From Gordius sp. MW1 (taxonomy: Eukaryota > Nematomorpha > Gordioida > Gordea > Gordiidae), in NCBI GenBank assembly GCA_964036665.1, contig OZ038531.1:124001-188000 (forward strand): 64,000 nt of DNA, read 5' to 3'. Made by a program: the position numbers and the translations under genes. Below, one piece after another: positions 47,983-58,977 of the stretch. The notes beneath the pieces are model-generated. The model had not been told where the DNA came from. It ran no database searches and was given only the letters and a program-made list of their open reading frames with translations. Position 1 is the stretch's first letter; each line of letters opens with the position of its first letter.

Positions 47983-48321
47983 TTGGCGTACGCAGCGGAC
48001 TTTAAATTTTTCTTATAAACTCAATATATTGCATTTGCATTAAATCAAATAAGGAAAGTATCCGCGTAATACTTTTCATATATAATAAAATTTGTTTAAA
48101 AATATATACACAAGCCAAATTCTTATATCTTTTCATATTTCCGCTGCAACAGCGTAAATTGAATGTTAAATATTGAAATTTGACTATATAAACGATGATA
48201 CACATGTAAATAAATTTTGTCTTTTTTTGCATATAAAATTTACTAACTATTTAAAGATAAAATATAAACCACAACCCCCCCCCCCCAAAAAAAAAAATAA
48301 AATCCTCCGCACGCCTATGCA
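47983..48321. repeat. GGGCGTACGC-type TIR element, diverged copy
   Basis: Left GCATTGGCGTACGCAGCGGA and right TCCTCCGCACGCCTATGC are inverted repeats, and a C-run and A-run lie near the right end. It resembles the copy at 57833-58148. Confidence 0.6.
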
Positions 48322-48810
48322 ATAAAGAAATATTCTTTTCCAATATTTATGCAATTTAGGATAAAAAATTATAGATTTAACCGGTAAAACAAAATTTAAA
48401 AATGTAAGTTTCATATCTCAAGTGCCTACATTTATCTCTACAAAAATACTATTTTTTATTATAAGGAAAATATTGGACGGTAAATTGATAAAATATTTAT
48501 GGATATATTTTGTTGTTGTTGTGATTTATATTCGCACAAATTGATACATATTCTATATTACAAATATCCTAATTTAAGATTAAATTTTGTAAAAATATAT
48601 TTGTAATTATAAAAGTGGGTAATATTTTCATTTCCACCAATGGCTAAAACCATGCTACAACAAATACTATTAGGTTATTAATAAATAATACAAAAAACAG
48701 TTTTAAAGGCAACAAAAATCTCCGAATATATTATGGACCTTTGTACACCAATGGTGTTGGAAAATGGAGTCTTCATATTTTTTGTCCTGTACTTAAAAAA
48801 TAATTAGATT

Positions 48811-48911
48811 AATGGGCGTAGCCAGGGGGGGGGGTGGGGGTGCGGCCTTCCTAATTGAACTTAAACAACTTCCCCCACCCCCCTAATCGAAAAAACCTGG
48901 CTACGCCCTTG
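48811..48911. repeat. GGGCGTAGCC-type TIR element with target duplication
   Basis: AATGGGCGTAGCCAGGGGGG at the left and ACCTGGCTACGCCCTTG at the right. Flanking octamers ATTAGATT (48803-48810) and ATTAGATC (48912-48919) match at 7 of 8 bases, so the family appears to use an 8-bp duplication. Confidence 0.8.
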
Positions 48912-48919
48912 ATTAGATC

Positions 48920-50044
48920 CAAATTTTTTTGTAGACATTAGCACAGTTTGATTAACCAAATTAAAAGATTTATTAAGTATATGAGGTTCTGCGCTTTGAT
49001 AAATGGATAAAGTGGCTATTCATTTCTATAGCAAAATCCCTTTTTTTATTTAATTCTTTTCTAACATAATTTTACTTTGCATATCTGAATAATTTATGTG
49101 GATTTGATTAAATCAGATGACCATTTTATAGGATTGAGTGTCGAATTTTGTTTTGTAAATATTATTTTAAGGAGTAATAGAATTTTATATTTATAGTAAG
49201 TATTTGTCGAGTGAAGAGTTAACTGCTGTTTACGACAATAGTTTCTTGTACCTTTTAAATGAATTTACTGAGTAAGAAAAAAGTGTCAAAATTTATTAAC
49301 CTATCTCCATAGACTAGATAGACTGCTCATCAACGCACAAAATGTGTACCCTTTTTCCACCATTTTGAAAGGCACATTGTAAAGTTGTAATAATATAAAA
49401 ATTCGTAATTTTCGCAAATTAAATAATCTTAAAAAGGTAAATAAAATTATATTAAGTTGGGTAGATACCAAAAACAGCATTTTAAAATAAATATCATTTA
49501 AAAAATACATAAAAATTACAAATATAAAAAATACGATTAAAGTTTGTTTAATAATATAGCGCCCGCCATCAATGTTAATTGCAATTTTTGTATAATATTA
49601 ATTTATTGACATTTGTTTTAATTTATAAACTAGGAAATTGACTGTTATAGGGCAAAATTACATGGTTAAAATACACCAGTTGCCCTCTTCAAAATGGAGG
49701 AAAATTTGACACACAATTAACCATATGCAAAATATGGCATGAGCAATGCCTATCTCAAATAACATTGTATGTTAAAAATTTTACTCTAAACCATATTTTT
49801 GGTTCACAATTGCTTTAAAATTATTGAGTCGGACGAGGTTTAAAAATAAAATAATTTGCATGTTATTTCGGGCAAACTTAACTTATTGTATTTTGGTTCT
49901 CATGGTTCTGCATATATAACAAATTTTGTTTTCTTAAATAAATTTTGCCGCGCATATATAAATATTGAGACATTCGTATGGACGACCATTTATTATTCCG
50001 AACAACTACAATGAATTTTTAATTTAATTCTAGCTTTTGAAATA
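48920..50044. other. Intergenic DNA between genes A and B
   Basis: AT-rich, with no recognised gene. A minus-strand AATAAA at 49989-49994, about 50 nt past the gene B stop, is a candidate poly(A) signal. Confidence 0.4.
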
Positions 50045-53000
50045 TTATTCGCAATTTACTGCTGAGGGTTTAGCAAAGTAGAGGTATGTAGTAAAGTTAA
50101 ATAGGTTATTTCTGCCAGGTTCAAACCAGTAAAAGATGCTGCCGATAAGGTGTTTCGGATAAAAAATTTCATTTTCTTCTTGATTCAATTGTGTAACGAA
50201 TGTAACTCCATCAGGTCTTTGATGTATGATGGCCTTAAAGCAAAAATAAAAAATCATTAAAAAAATTATTGTGTTGACAAGACATGCCTATTACAATCCT
50301 ATGTCGTCAAGAGGTTGAACTATTTCGTTCTATAATAGTGCCTAAATTATAAACTAGTAAAATTACAAATTTCATATTTCCTCATTATTTTCGCCCGTAT
50401 GCTTTTTGACTAAAATCTGGCTAAACTATCAAATATTTGTAAATTACGCCTAGGATTTTTTACTTTAAAATATTGAGATAACGTTTTTCGAAACCATTCC
50501 GTTTAGGTATTGTGAAGAAAGGACCCGATTTAAGACGGATGGTATCCGCGAATAAAATAATAACTCTAATTTATAGGCCATCCATTACAATTTTTAGAAT
50601 CTTTATGGCCTTATATATACCTATCTTGACTAGTTAGCTAAAAAATTAACTCTAACATACTGATGAGTTGCAGGAAAAGCCAAAACATTATGTCTATTAA
50701 TATCTTCAAGTTACATGCTAAAAATATAAGGATAAATTTAGCCAAATTAGTCTCTAATTTAACCCTCCGTTGCTCAGGTCAAAATCCTAACACGGATGGT
50801 AAAGGGGGTCATGATGACCCCAAACTTTAAATAGCTATAACTTTGTTCTATTATGATATAAACTTTTAAAACTTTATAAGCATAATACTTTAACTCTTAT
50901 CGGTAAATTTATATGTTACTTTGGGTATTTGAACAAGTGGTTACAATTTTATAATTGTAATTAGTACAACCCCCAGAATTTCCCCCTATGTGACTATATT
51001 TATCCATAACAATTTTTTCCCCCTAATTTCATAATTTAATTTATTAGATCATATAAAATAAGGTTGGAACTATAAATATAGAAAATTTGGCATGAAAAAA
51101 CCTCAAAACAAAAAAAATACAGATGTCCATACTTAGGGAATTGGCCTTATGTTTTTTAAAGTAAAAAAGTTACTACTGTTCTTTGCCATTATTTTTCTAA
51201 TATTTGGACTTCAATTAAAATTTTTTTCATAGAAATACATCATCGAGGGTTAGAATTAAGAATAGGAAAAAGATCTAAATGTACAATCTTAAAACAAAAA
51301 TTTTATGAGGCTCTAAAAGTAGTAAATTTTGTGTAAAGATTTCCTACAAGTTTTCTTATTTTAAAATTTAAATTATTTTAGATTGAAAATGTAAAGTTTA
51401 GAATAGTAAGTTTATAAATAGACAATGGTAATATAAGCTCATGGTTTTTGTTAATTTTGCATAAAAAAACGTCAAAACAAAAAAAAATAAAGCTGTCTCC
51501 AAACTTAAGGAAGTTTTGACTTTTTATTTTTTGAGACAAAGATTTCTATTGTAATTCCTCAACTTAGTTTTATTTTTTACAATAGAAATACATCATATAA
51601 GGTTGAATTTGAGAATATTAAATAATCTTCATATAATATCTTAAAACAAATAAAAACAGGAATATTGCAAAAAAACCTACACATATTTAACATCAAATTT
51701 GATGTGTTTTATATTAACAAGAAAGTTTTAATTCAGTTACTTTATAAACATTTTATAACAGATGTTAGTAATTAGTCAATTAAATCCTAAGCTACTAGAA
51801 TATTAACAATAAACTCCTCAAACTAATTTTTAATGTTTATTTATTTGGGACCACTTGATAAAATTTTATCTTTTATATTTATATACCATTTCAGACAAAA
51901 AATATCCAATATATAGCACTTTTTAATGTTAGATATGTTTAAATATCAAAGTGCACAGGAAAATTTAAGCAAATGAGCACTTTGAAATACCACGAGGAAA
52001 AAGAAACATTTTAAAATCTGAGTTTATCTCAAATAAAAGGAAATGTTTAGAAAATTTCTTTACTAAGAATAATGTTTTATGATAAAAATTTCAAAAAAAA
52101 TATTGAAATTTTTTTTCCGATTGTGCAAGGTGGGGTCCTGGAAGACCCCGGGCATCTAAAACACGCTCTATCTTAAAAACTATTTGATAAAAACAAGCTA
52201 ATTTTGCATATATATTTTAGGATAAATTTTATTAAGCCACGGAAAAAATGAAATTATAACAATCACTAACTTAATTTGTACAAGATTTATAAACCGCTTG
52301 AGGTCCTCATTGACCCCACCTAGCCAACGGAGTGTTAAAAATTCCACTAGCGGCATATAATTTAGAGTCACTATTATTAGATTCGCGTTTACAACCCGTC
52401 GTAAATCGGGCCCTTTGTTTACAATACGCTAGAGATCTTAAACCAATCTGAGTAGGGAGCTAAAACTTAAATCACCTCTAAATAAATTCCTGGGCCATTT
52501 GCAATTACTGATTCCTATGCAAACGAATAAGAAATTACAATTTAGTGGAGCGATAAAATATAAACATACATGGGCGTGGTCAGGAATTGAATAAGAAGGG
52601 AAGGGCAAAATTATTTGGATGAGAGTTTAATATAATCTAATTTTTATTGAAAGTAGACAGCGGCCTCTCGACTATGCCTATGTGGGTACCGAGATTTTTT
52701 CTAAATTGATGTGTAAATTTAAAGAAGATATAAATTATGCATTAAAAACAAGGAATTCTTACTTTGTGGTACTTGCTAGTATTAAGATTGAGCGCCTCGG
52801 TTTCCGGATTTTCCAAGTCAAAAATCAAGGCTATACTGTACTTTCCACTAATGTCCAACACCCATTCCTTCCATTTCCCAATTATAAGTGTGCAATTTCA
52901 AAATTTAGATGAAAGAATGAATTGTTATAGACTATATAAGTAATATTTAGTATATCTTGTAAAGCTCAGCACTAACTATGTGCTTAGTTGAGGTTAATAT

Positions 53001-55821
53001 GTGGGGGTAACTTAAATAGTACTTCATGTTAAATACTACGTTATGTGTTTACGCCCCTCTTTAATTATAACTCCTCTAACTAAGCTCAGGTTAAATAAAA
53101 ATTTATATTATCTCCCTAGGTAGTGTTGCTATTTAACAGTTTTAGAAATCAGTCTCGTTAGAAATTTCTTAGGTCAAAATTGATTAACGGGGTAAACACT
53201 AGAGTTATTTATCTAGTCTAGGGGATTTAGGTATACTTACATTATCGTCCCCCACTACAATTTCATAGTCAGGATTAGCATCGATAAATATTTTGATCTC
53301 AAGTCTGTCATCTCCCGTAAATACATCGTGTTGAACACCAACTCCCTCAATAGCATAGCTTATCAAACTACCTGATATAACGGCTTCATCAATTCTTCCT
53401 ACGCGTCGGTGCATTTCCCTACGTCTTTTAAATAAAACATAATTTTTACCTTTTTCTTCTGCTAAAATTATGTAATTTTTTTAAAAACTCCAATAAAACT
53501 AGCAGTCAATTTGTTAAATGGTAGTATAAATTGATCCATTGGCGTTGCCGGATTTGAATTAAGATGAGGAGTTTGATTGTGATTTGTGGACAAGCAAATT
53601 TAAAAATGGTAAATTTAAGCCATATATTTGTAAGAAAGTTAATATTTATGTTTAACGCTGTCTCAACGCCGATTGATTTATGGATTTAAGTTAGAGGCTT
53701 TTATGCAACTCTGGATCAAGAGGTTATATAAAAACAACTTGATATTGTTAATTAAAAGTTATTAACATTTGGGGTAAATTATAGGGCTTGGGTTAGGTTT
53801 ATAAACTTGATTTGAATTACGATTTCAACTAGCTAAAGGCTTTAAAAAATTTGATTGTACAAGGATTCCACTCTAATAATTTAACTAGTGTTGTATAAAG
53901 GGCTAGGTTTTGTTTGGTCGATCTCAGGTTTTAGTCGACTTAACATACACATCGACCAAACATACACAGATCAAAGGTGTTTTGTTCTGTTTTTCTAGTT
54001 GAGCTCTAGGATGAGTAGAAATTTAATAAACTCGACCAAACAAACCCCGGCCGTTTTTACAAAACTCATTTAAATCTTTGAGAATGGGGTAAATGGTGTT
54101 GATGTTACCTGTGAAATATACCATTTTGGAAAAGGCCAAAAGTGCCATGTTTTTGAAAGAGGTCGCAAAAATTTTCAATATCGATATAAGGTTTAACCTT
54201 AACTTTACATTAATATCATAAATTAATAATAATCATATTAAGCTATATTTATTTGCATAATAAATAGAGCCCTAAATAAATGTTTTTAGCCAACTAGCAC
54301 AAGAGAATATTTCTACGTTAAGCAGAAATGACTACGGATATTATAAAATCCGAGACAATTTCGATCTATGGCTAAATGCCTGCTCATCTATATATTTCAG
54401 CATGAATTTTTAAAATGATTTATTTATAAGAAAAGGACATTAATAGATTGTGATAACATTGAAAATTACTTTTATATAACTTTATTTAAAATTTATGATT
54501 ATTACATTTAATAAATTGGATCGTAACTAATAAAATTAATTTATTTAGTGTTGGAGAAAGGTCTAAACTCATGAATGTTATGATTTTTTTTAACTTTTAA
54601 ACCTTTTACCGAATTGTGATATATTTGTAAAGATTTTTATAATTTAAAATACACTTACAATTATGATCTAAAATATTTTCCAAAAGATTCGTTTTTATCC
54701 ACCAATAGGCTATATGATATTTATCATTTGAAAATTCATTCGTTTTTGGAGTGATTATAAAATTTTCGTTTTCCTTTAATATTCTGTATACCACAAAATT
54801 CTTATATCTTTCAGCGAAAATCGACTTTCCGTTATATTTAGTAAATTCCATCTAAAATGAAATTGTATAAAAAAATATCCTTTTTTGCACTAATTACCAA
54901 ATTTCAGGCATATAATTGATAACAAATAAATAATTTTTATTTAAAAAGTTGTAAAATGTTAAATTTAAGATTTCACTTTAATATAAAGACCTGAACTAAA
55001 GCTCCAGCAAGGCCGGCGAATGTAAAATTGTGGAAATAAAAACATTTTTCATCAACTAATTCATAGGTTGTAGCTTCCTTTAGGCAAACTGTCAAATTTT
55101 TGATTTCCAATAAACCTAAAGCCCATCGCAATGGTTTAACCTATTAAAATTTAGATTATTTTAAATTCCTAAATACATATATATGTTAGAAATATATTTA
55201 TATATTCAACAAATCACTTAACACTATCAGCATTTAATAAAAAAAAAGAATTTAGTTAAATATTTTTTCACATAAGTGAAATAAAATTATTTGAGAAAAT
55301 TCTACATTTTTTATGTGATTTGTTTGATCTTCTCGAGTTTTAAAAATTAAATTTTAGTTCAAGTGAAGTGTTAGCATGTGTTTGTATAAAGAACCAAACT
55401 AACCCTACTCCAAAGTAACGTTAAAAAGTTAAAATTTAAAGTAAACAATTTCAACTTGTTAATTTGAATTTAAAATAGATGATTGATTAAAATAACCATA
55501 CTTATGGGGTAAAAATTTAATATTTTAATAAGTACAATCATATAGACAAATATACATAAATTATTTATTTGTCCTACAGAGTTAATTTTGTCATTCCAAT
55601 TATTTTTTTATATAAAACAATTGATAACTCGGGGCTGTAATATAACATTTTAAAATGTCAAGAAATTTTTGAATCAATACTTTAATTCCACTTATAATTT
55701 AAAAGATAGTACGAAAACAAATAAAATAAATGTCATATTTATCGCATTTACCCTATTCTTAATCGAAATCTTTTGGCTTGTTTCTTTAAAAATGTTTGAA
55801 TCTTTCAAAGATTTTGCATTT
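50045..55821 (-). CDS. Gene B: tandem paralogue of gene A, seven coding exons found
   Basis: Unrecognised family. Exons (minus strand): 55821-55752, 55140-54991, 54851-54659, 54202-54109, 53424-53241, 52867-52763 and 50233-50045 (stop), about 328 residues. Phases equal those of gene A, and exons of 70, 94 and 189 nt are identical in length. Matching fragments: NAKSLKDSNIFKE; LTVCLKEATTYELVDEKCFY; EFTKYNGKSIFAERYKNFVV; YIDIENFCDLFQKHG; EMHRRVGRID...NPDYEIVVGDDN; EWVLDISGKYSIALIF; AIIHQRPDGVTFVTQ...PSAVNCE. The four cysteines of gene A are conserved (CLKE, EKC, the Cys after YIDI, and the Cys at the C-terminus), and there are several sequons. The copies have diverged strongly outside these blocks. 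Introns are longer (611, 139, 456, 684, 373 and 2529 bp) and hold mobile elements. A likely signal-peptide exon lies upstream at 57325-57274. Confidence 0.8.
50763..52334. mobile_element. TTAA-flanked piggyBac-like non-autonomous element in the last intron of gene B
   Basis: Left TTAA (50759-50762) then CCCTCCGTTGCTCAGGT; right CACTCCGTTGGCTAGGTGGG (as reverse complement), then TTAA (52335-52338). The termini match at most positions, and TTAA target sites are characteristic of piggyBac transposases. GGGGTCAT..GACCCC-like motifs recur near both ends. The inside, about 1.57 kb, is AT-rich without a transposase. Confidence 0.7.
52569..52682. repeat. GGGCGTAGCC-type MITE, diverged, in an intron of gene B
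   Basis: Starts CATGGGCGTGGTCAGGAATT and ends CGGCCTCTCGACTATGCCTATG. It also lies in the last intron of gene B. Confidence 0.6.
53537..53600. repeat. GGGCGTAGCC-type MITE fragment in an intron of gene B
   Basis: CATTGGCGTTGCCGGATTTG is a diverged left end; no right end was found. It lies in the 684-bp intron. Confidence 0.4.
53886..54067. repeat. TAGTGTTGTA/GGTCGACC-type MITE in an intron of gene B
   Basis: Left TAGTGTTGTATAAAGGGCTA and right CCCGGCCGTTTTTACAAAAC, with TTTGGTCGAT and CTCGACCAAACAAACC inside. It ends about 40 bp from the donor of exon 54202-54109. Confidence 0.75.
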
Positions 55822-57273
55822 CTAAACAGAAAATAAAAATAACATACAACTATTTATTGTTCAAAATTGCGACCGCCTTTGACTGAATATTAAGTCTGTC
55901 TTGTGTGAGACATTCAAATATAACATATAAAATCCCATAATATTCACTGTAAAATTAATTAATGATATTTAAATTGAAGAAGGGGTACATTCCTAGCCAG
56001 ATTTAATTTTTCTAACTATTAAAGGAACATTGATTGTTAGTTTTATTAAATTTTTATCAAGTTTTGTTTATTTTTTATATCAAAAAATTTTAATTCATAG
56101 GTGGGATGCTCTTTGGGTGAAGAAGAAGTAACGGATTTGTAAATAGATATATATCAAATATTGACGCGAAGAAATGATTAAATATCTAAAATTAGTAGGT
56201 TGTGAGAGATACATAACGATCTAATTTCATAAGTAAATTCCCTAAATCAATATTCTCCCATCATATAAAAATTAATATTAGAGAATCCGCATTTGTGTTT
56301 ACGTAAATATTTGCAGTTTTATAGCATAATTTTTATCTCAAATTTATAATTTCGCATTGAAAAAGAAAATCTAGACTCGACATATATTATATGTCAGATA
56401 CTACATGTATATAATTAGGTTCCATATTTTTATTTTTCGCTCTTTTCGTTAAATCGGACCATTGAACTTTACCCATCGCTTTACATTGTGACATTCTGCC
56501 TTTATGAGAACGCCAAAATATAGCTTTTTTCTAAAAGCTTACCTAAGCTTTAGTCTATTTGTGTAAAAAATCAAAGTTAAGCGTTAGTCAAAACGATCAA
56601 AAGATTTGTCGACTATCAAATGGCGCGAATTTATCTTTATCAAATATCCGATATAATTTCATGTGTCAAACTCGGTTGTAATTATTAATATTTTGTTTTT
56701 TGATAGTTAAAAACGTTTTTTTTTGTTTATTTCAATGAGATTAATCGCTGTTATGCGTCTGAAATGTAAATCTGTTGGGAATTCGAAGTTAAGTACAACA
56801 ATATTTGCTGAGCAGCAAAATCCGATATTAAGACAAGCCCTAGGACAGAAACTGATGAAATGTTACTTTAAACTTAATTTGGTTAGTCTTAAAATTAAAT
56901 TTATTATTGTATGACCACTGTAGCTCACTAATTATTATATATGATGTTAATCATCGCACCTAACTTTTACACTTAAAGAAAGGCTGGTAGGTGTCTAACG
57001 TTTAAAGCTCATATAAAGGGAGTTTGTCAATAAAAGTGTTTAATATACGCAAATATAGGGCTTATAAAATTTAAATCATTAATTGGTTTTTTATTTATAT
57101 TCTTCATAATATATGCATAATAAGCTGTTAAGGGTAAACTTAATTGTTAACCTTACATAGGATATAGCATTTAATTTACAATTAATATTTACTTGATATG
57201 ATAAGAATAGCCTTGAAGTGTTCCCAAAACTAATATGATTAATTTTAAGAATCAGACAATTTTTATAAAATAC
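55822..57273. other. Putative first intron(s) of gene B
   Basis: Lies between the candidate signal exon and the first confidently aligned exon. The phases of those two (1 out, 2 in) do not match, so at least one more small exon is expected here; I could not place it. No other feature is supported. Confidence 0.35.
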
Positions 57274-57325
57274 CTGAAGAAAAGAGCACAAGTAATAACG
57301 TAGGTATGAAGTCGAAGGATTTCAT
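57274..57325 (-). CDS. Candidate signal-peptide exon of gene B
   Basis: Starting at ATG 57325, the exon reads MKSFDFIPTLLLVLFSS and ends at a CAG|GTATTT donor. A short basic start, a run of Leu/Val/Phe and small polar residues after it are typical of a secretory signal peptide. It is on the same strand as gene B and about 1.45 kb upstream of its first aligned exon. It ends in phase 1 while that exon needs phase 2, so a linking exon is missing or the assignment is wrong. No equivalent was found for gene A. Confidence 0.45.
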
Positions 57326-57660
57326 AATGTTTTCGTGTAAAAAGATAAAAGTAATTTATAATTTGAATCCAGCGCAACTGGTGAGAGCTCCACGTGGCGA
57401 AAAGTAACCCTACCACGGTTTCAGTGTGATACAAATGAGACACCAATCTTAAATATTTAAATTAAAAAATATAATACTTTAATATAATTTATAAAAATAT
57501 ATATTTGAAATAAATATTATAACATATATTAATAGGTAAAATGTTTATAAGAACAGGCAAGCATAAATTTTATTTAATTATAATATAGTAGGGTAGAGGT
57601 GCAATTTTAAAAATCTTGAAAAGTAGGCATTCTATAATAACATAACATATACAGATATTT

Positions 57661-57692
<32 letters not shown>

Positions 57693-57832
57693 ATAAATGT
57701 ATCTATACATGTTTTCGAATTACCAATACAAAACATTAAACATTTGCAAACATTTGATGCATCATAACTTTATATATAGTTCGATACTAACAAAAAAATT
57801 TGTAATTGAGTTTGCTAATCCATCAATGTATA
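57326..57832. other. Non-coding; includes TA microsatellite
   Basis: Possible 5' UTR and promoter of gene B near 57330-57450. A TA dinucleotide tract lies at about 57666-57690. Confidence 0.4.
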
Positions 57833-58156
57833 CATGGGCGTACGCAGGGGGGGGGGGGCAGGGGGGGGGGCGGCTGCCCCCCCCCCCCCTAATTTTAAAA
57901 AATAAGATTTTTTCAATACAAAAACCCTCAAGAATAAAAAAAAATTTGTATTGCCCCCCCCCCTAATTTTGCTCTGCCCCACCCTCATTAGGCTCTGCCC
58001 CACCCTAATGTGGCTCCCCCCCCTCCAAATAGTCGAGACCTTTTTTTTTTTTTTTGCTCTCGGAAAAATTTTAGATTTGGATAGTCGAGACCTTATTATT
58101 TTTTTTTTAATCTGCCCCCCTCTAATTCAAAACCTGCGTACGCCCATGAATGTATA
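57825..58156. mobile_element. GGGCGTACGC TIR element with perfect 8-bp target duplication
   Basis: Element 57833-58148: CATGGGCGTACGCAGG and CCTGCGTACGCCCATG are perfect inverted ends, flanked by AATGTATA on both sides (57825-57832 and 58149-58156). The interior is rich in G- and C-homopolymers and repeats CTCTGCCCCACCCT(C/A)AT. It is the longest and best-preserved copy of this superfamily here; the 8-bp duplication points to a hAT-like transposase. Confidence 0.87.
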
Positions 58157-58940
58157 TATGTATAATATATGCATTATTGCAAATATAAACATGCAATATA
58201 TTTATTTTATATACATGTTTTCAAATCCGCAATACAAAATATTATAGAATAGCAAACACTTGATGATCCTGACTTCATATAAGATTCGATATTACCAAAT
58301 GAGTTTGCAATAAAGATTGCTTATCTACTATATATATATATATATAGATATATATAATATGCGTTTTTGCGCCTATATCTAAGGAAATGGAATGAGTGTT
58401 TGAAAGATTTAGGACTTATACGTTTGAATGTGTTTGGTTCTTGAAAATATAGGAAAAACTAAATAGTCTTTCTAAGTATATTAGTTATTATTTAATCTTA
58501 CACCCTTGTTGACGCTTCTTTAATTTTTACAAACTGTGGTAACCTCTCATCATTGAAATTAAAGTATCATTTTATCTCAGCACTTATTTTGTATTATCTA
58601 ATAAGTATTTTAGTTAGTAGCGCATTTATAAAAAGTAGATTAAGTATGCTAATTTATATAATATACATCACATTAAAGTTTGCAAACAAATAATTATTTG
58701 AATATTAATATGACCTATTGAAATGACGTATATCATTTTGGTTTGCGATTTAATAAAAAAACTCTATCAATTTAGTATGCTATTAAAGACAGTAAAATAT
58801 TATAGATTTTTGTTATGGACTGAGAACCTTTATTTACTACAGATTTCGAAGCACAATAACAGAAAAGTGAGTAAAACGTGTATATCAAACGCATATATAA
58901 GTTACAACCAATTAACGATAATTTGATTGACAACACATCG
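58157..58940. other. Non-coding AT-rich DNA
   Basis: No supported gene. TA-rich microsatellite near 58330-58360. Confidence 0.4.
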
Positions 58941-58977
58941 GTAAATAACATATCCCCTGAGGCGCTTCGCACTCCAA

